Positions 5,349 through 7,073 of a DNA stretch of 7,073 nt are shown here, in pieces (position 1 is the stretch's first letter; each line of letters opens with the position of its first letter). The stretch comes from Mariniphaga sp. (GTDB lineage: Bacteria; Bacteroidota; Bacteroidia; Bacteroidales; Prolixibacteraceae), in assembly GCA_013203525.1 (NCBI GenBank), contig JABMQB010000319.1, positions 1-7,073 on the forward strand, read 5' to 3'. Both the position numbers and the translations under genes were made by a program. Under the pieces are notes generated by a model, which saw only the letters and a list, made by a program, of their open reading frames with translations, had not been told where the DNA came from and searched no databases.

Positions 5349-7073
5349 TTTCGGTGACAGATAATTTTATAAGGACATAATTTACAACGTTCGGTATTTT
5401 CGGTTTGAGAAAAAATATTGTCTTCCGAAAAAATTTCATTCAGCAATAAATTTATATTTTCTTCAAAATGTTTCACCTCATCTTTAAATTCAATCTCTTT
5501 TCTTCCTTTTTTAAAATATGGATTAAAATTTTCAGCAAACAATTTACGAAGAGCATATATTCCGGGGCGGATTTCTTCACCTGCCAAATTCTTTTTATAA
5601 ATAATTAAACTGTACAGCATAGCCTGAAATGCTTCCTTCTTTTGTTCTTTCAATTTTCCGTCAAATAATAATTCAACATCACTAAATGTCATTGATTTAA
5701 CATTGCCGGTTTTATAATCAATCACACGAAGAATCTCTCCCACTCTATCAAGACGGTCAATTATACCTCCAACCGGAATATTATGTATCGCTCCGTTTAT
5801 TGAAACTTCGTTTTCTATAGTGAAATGTTTTTCAAGCGATACAATTTCAATGGGTGCAATTACCCTGTCAACTTTAAGCAGTTGTATAATATATGATCGG
5901 ATAAACTCAAAAGACAATCTCGTATTCCCTTCAAAATTTATTCTTTTTGGATTGTCTGTCTTAAAATATTCTTCGGCAAATGCTTTTCTAATTGATTGTT
6001 CTAATTCATGTTTTTCATTTAGAATTTTATCAATCCATTCTGTGGTAACATAATTTCCGGCAAGCGTGTATAAACTTTCAACAGCTTTATGGAAAATATT
6101 TCCAAATAATCTACTATCAACCTCTTCGGTTATTTCATCCGCTTCAGGCAGTCCTGCAACGTATCTTAGGTAAAACCGGTACTTGCAGCCAATATAAATA
6201 TTCAATGCACTTGGCGAAAGAGGCCTTTCATGTGTATATCGATTTAATAATTGTTTAACTACTTCTTTTGAAGACTTTGCTTCTAATACTTTAAATTGAT
6301 TGCTTTTAAACCTGAATTCCAGGTTCTTTTGATTTACTTTATGTTTGGAATCATATATTAATTGATATCCCAAACGGCTCAATTCCCCTGATTTTAACCC
6401 CTCCTTTACAGAATTGTACGTTACATTAACCGTATCTGCCCTTTGAATTAACCTGTAAAAATAATAGGAGTACATAGCATCCTGATTGTCGATTGAAGGT
6501 AATCCAAATACAAACCGCAAGTTATGTGGAATATAAGATGGAGCGATTGACGAACGAGGCCAAAAACCTTCATTAAATCCAATTATAATTACATTCTTAA
6601 AATCGAGGCACCGGGTTTCGAGAATACCCATTACTTGCAATCCTTTTAAAGGTTCGCCTTCGTAAGAAACCGAAACCTGATTAAGATACTGACCAAGTAA
6701 CCTGAAAAAAATGGGTGGATTAATGGTTTGCCCCATTACTAATTCAACATCGGCAATAGCTATTTCAAGTTTTTCTATTGCCTGAAAAATAGAAATTATT
6801 AGCTCCGGTAAAACCTTATTTTCAGGTTGCATTTTTCTTAAATAATAATAAGTACGTTTTAGAATTGCCTTAAAATACTTTCCATATTCAGATACTTGTA
6901 AAGGAATTTTAAAAATCAGCTGATGTAATTCAGAAAATTCCAATTCTGATGGGTTGATATAAATTTGATTTTTCCTTTTTGCTTCTTTCTGGAAACCTTT
7001 TACTTTTTCTGATTCGATTCCACCTAAAAGTTGATGGTTTAAAATATCAAAAACAAACCTGTAATAAAACCTA
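5345..7073 (-). CDS. AddB-like PD-(D/E)XK exonuclease with Fe-S cluster, 5' end outside window
   Basis: This is the C-terminal 575 residues of a RecB/AddB-family nuclease; the frame stays open to the right edge, so the true start is beyond it. A TTG at 6943 is in frame but is not a credible start, because related sequence continues upstream (FYYRFVFDILNHQ at the edge). In visible-fragment numbering, residues 151-173 form an AddB-type inactivated-helicase segment (LDFKNV, GFNEGFWP). The nuclease domain follows: His328 in GNIFH, Asp439 in GGIIDRLD, Asp452 and Lys454 in DYKTG, and Gln483/Tyr487 in QAMLY. Cys296, Cys563, Cys566 and Cys572 give the split C...CxxCx5C pattern that ligates a 4Fe-4S cluster in AddB and related nucleases. 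The likely role is double-strand break end processing with an AddA/UvrD-like helicase, which is not visible here. The full family protein is usually much longer, near a thousand residues. No catalytic residue is missing in the visible part. Confidence 0.9.
   Translation of the reverse strand, partial: RFYYRFVFDILNHQLLGGIESEKVKGFQKEAKRKNQIYINPSELEFSELHQLIFKIPLQVSEYGKYFKAILKRTYYYLRKMQPENKVLPELIISIFQAIEKLEIAIADVELVMGQTINPPIFFRLLGQYLNQVSVSYEGEPLKGLQVMGILETRCLDFKNVIIIGFNEGFWPRSSIAPSYIPHNLRFVFGLPSIDNQDAMYSYYFYRLIQRADTVNVTYNSVKEGLKSGELSRLGYQLIYDSKHKVNQKNLEFRFKSNQFKVLEAKSSKEVVKQLLNRYTHERPLSPSALNIYIGCKYRFYLRYVAGLPEADEITEEVDSRLFGNIFHKAVESLYTLAGNYVTTEWIDKILNEKHELEQSIRKAFAEEYFKTDNPKRINFEGNTRLSFEFIRSYIIQLLKVDRVIAPIEIVSLEKHFTIENEVSINGAIHNIPVGGIIDRLDRVGEILRVIDYKTGNVKSMTFSDVELLFDGKLKEQKKEAFQAMLYSLIIYKKNLAGEEIRPGIYALRKLFAENFNPYFKKGRKEIEFKDEVKHFEENINLLLNEIFSEDNIFSQTENTERCKLCPYKIICHRN

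Noticed and set aside
5418..6053. Two plus-strand frames of 60 and 77 codons opposite the nuclease gene
   Set aside because: They are antisense to a clear PD-(D/E)XK coding region, rich in Ser/Phe as antisense of Lys/Glu codons, and show no motifs.
1..7073. A novel defence, mobile or otherwise undescribed multi-gene system
   Set aside because: The four genes belong to known families, are in convergent or divergent orientation rather than an operon, and there are no repeats, integrase, transposase or CRISPR array.

Overview
The window is strongly AT-rich DNA. It most likely comes from a member of the Bacteroidota, perhaps of the Bacteroidales/Marinilabiliales type. The reasons are protein-family resemblance (a large GH78 rhamnosidase with a lipoprotein-like leader, and an AddB-like nuclease of the type common in that phylum), candidate promoters of the TAnnTTTG type, and the lack of Shine-Dalgarno sequences before the other two visible starts. 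The placement is inference from family resemblance, not from a marker gene.

Layout. Positions 1-309 are an AT-rich leader with no credible gene and only weak promoter candidates. Positions 310-3903 (+) encode a probable membrane-anchored or exported alpha-L-rhamnosidase of about 1197 residues. It has an N-terminal Ig-like domain, an inserted jelly-roll module that resembles CBM67, and the complete GH78 catalytic signature. A hairpin at 3907-3931 can act as a terminator in both directions, and it separates this gene from a convergent small heat-shock protein gene (3980-4414, -). Positions 4415-4655 are a divergent intergenic region. It carries a perfect Shine-Dalgarno sequence for the heat-shock gene, a good TAnnTTTG promoter pointing at trmD, and a possible 27-codon leader ORF. 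Positions 4656-5348 (+) are trmD, the tRNA m1G37 methyltransferase. It ends tail-to-tail in a shared TTAA with a large minus-strand gene (5345 to the right edge). That gene encodes the C-terminal 575 residues of an AddB-like PD-(D/E)XK exonuclease with a four-cysteine Fe-S signature; its 5' part lies outside the window.

The genes do not form one pathway. The rhamnosidase removes rhamnose from plant or microbial glycans outside the cytoplasm. Hsp20 holds unfolding proteins, TrmD keeps the reading frame during translation, and the nuclease acts in double-strand break repair. No SusC/SusD pair, sulfatase or other glycoside hydrolase is visible, so the rhamnosidase cannot be assigned to a polysaccharide utilisation locus from this window. 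I see no mobile element, CRISPR array, tRNA, rRNA or clear novel system. The points most worth a second look are the strong Shine-Dalgarno sequence on hsp20, the trmD leader, departures from conserved positions in TrmD, and the inserted module in the rhamnosidase.
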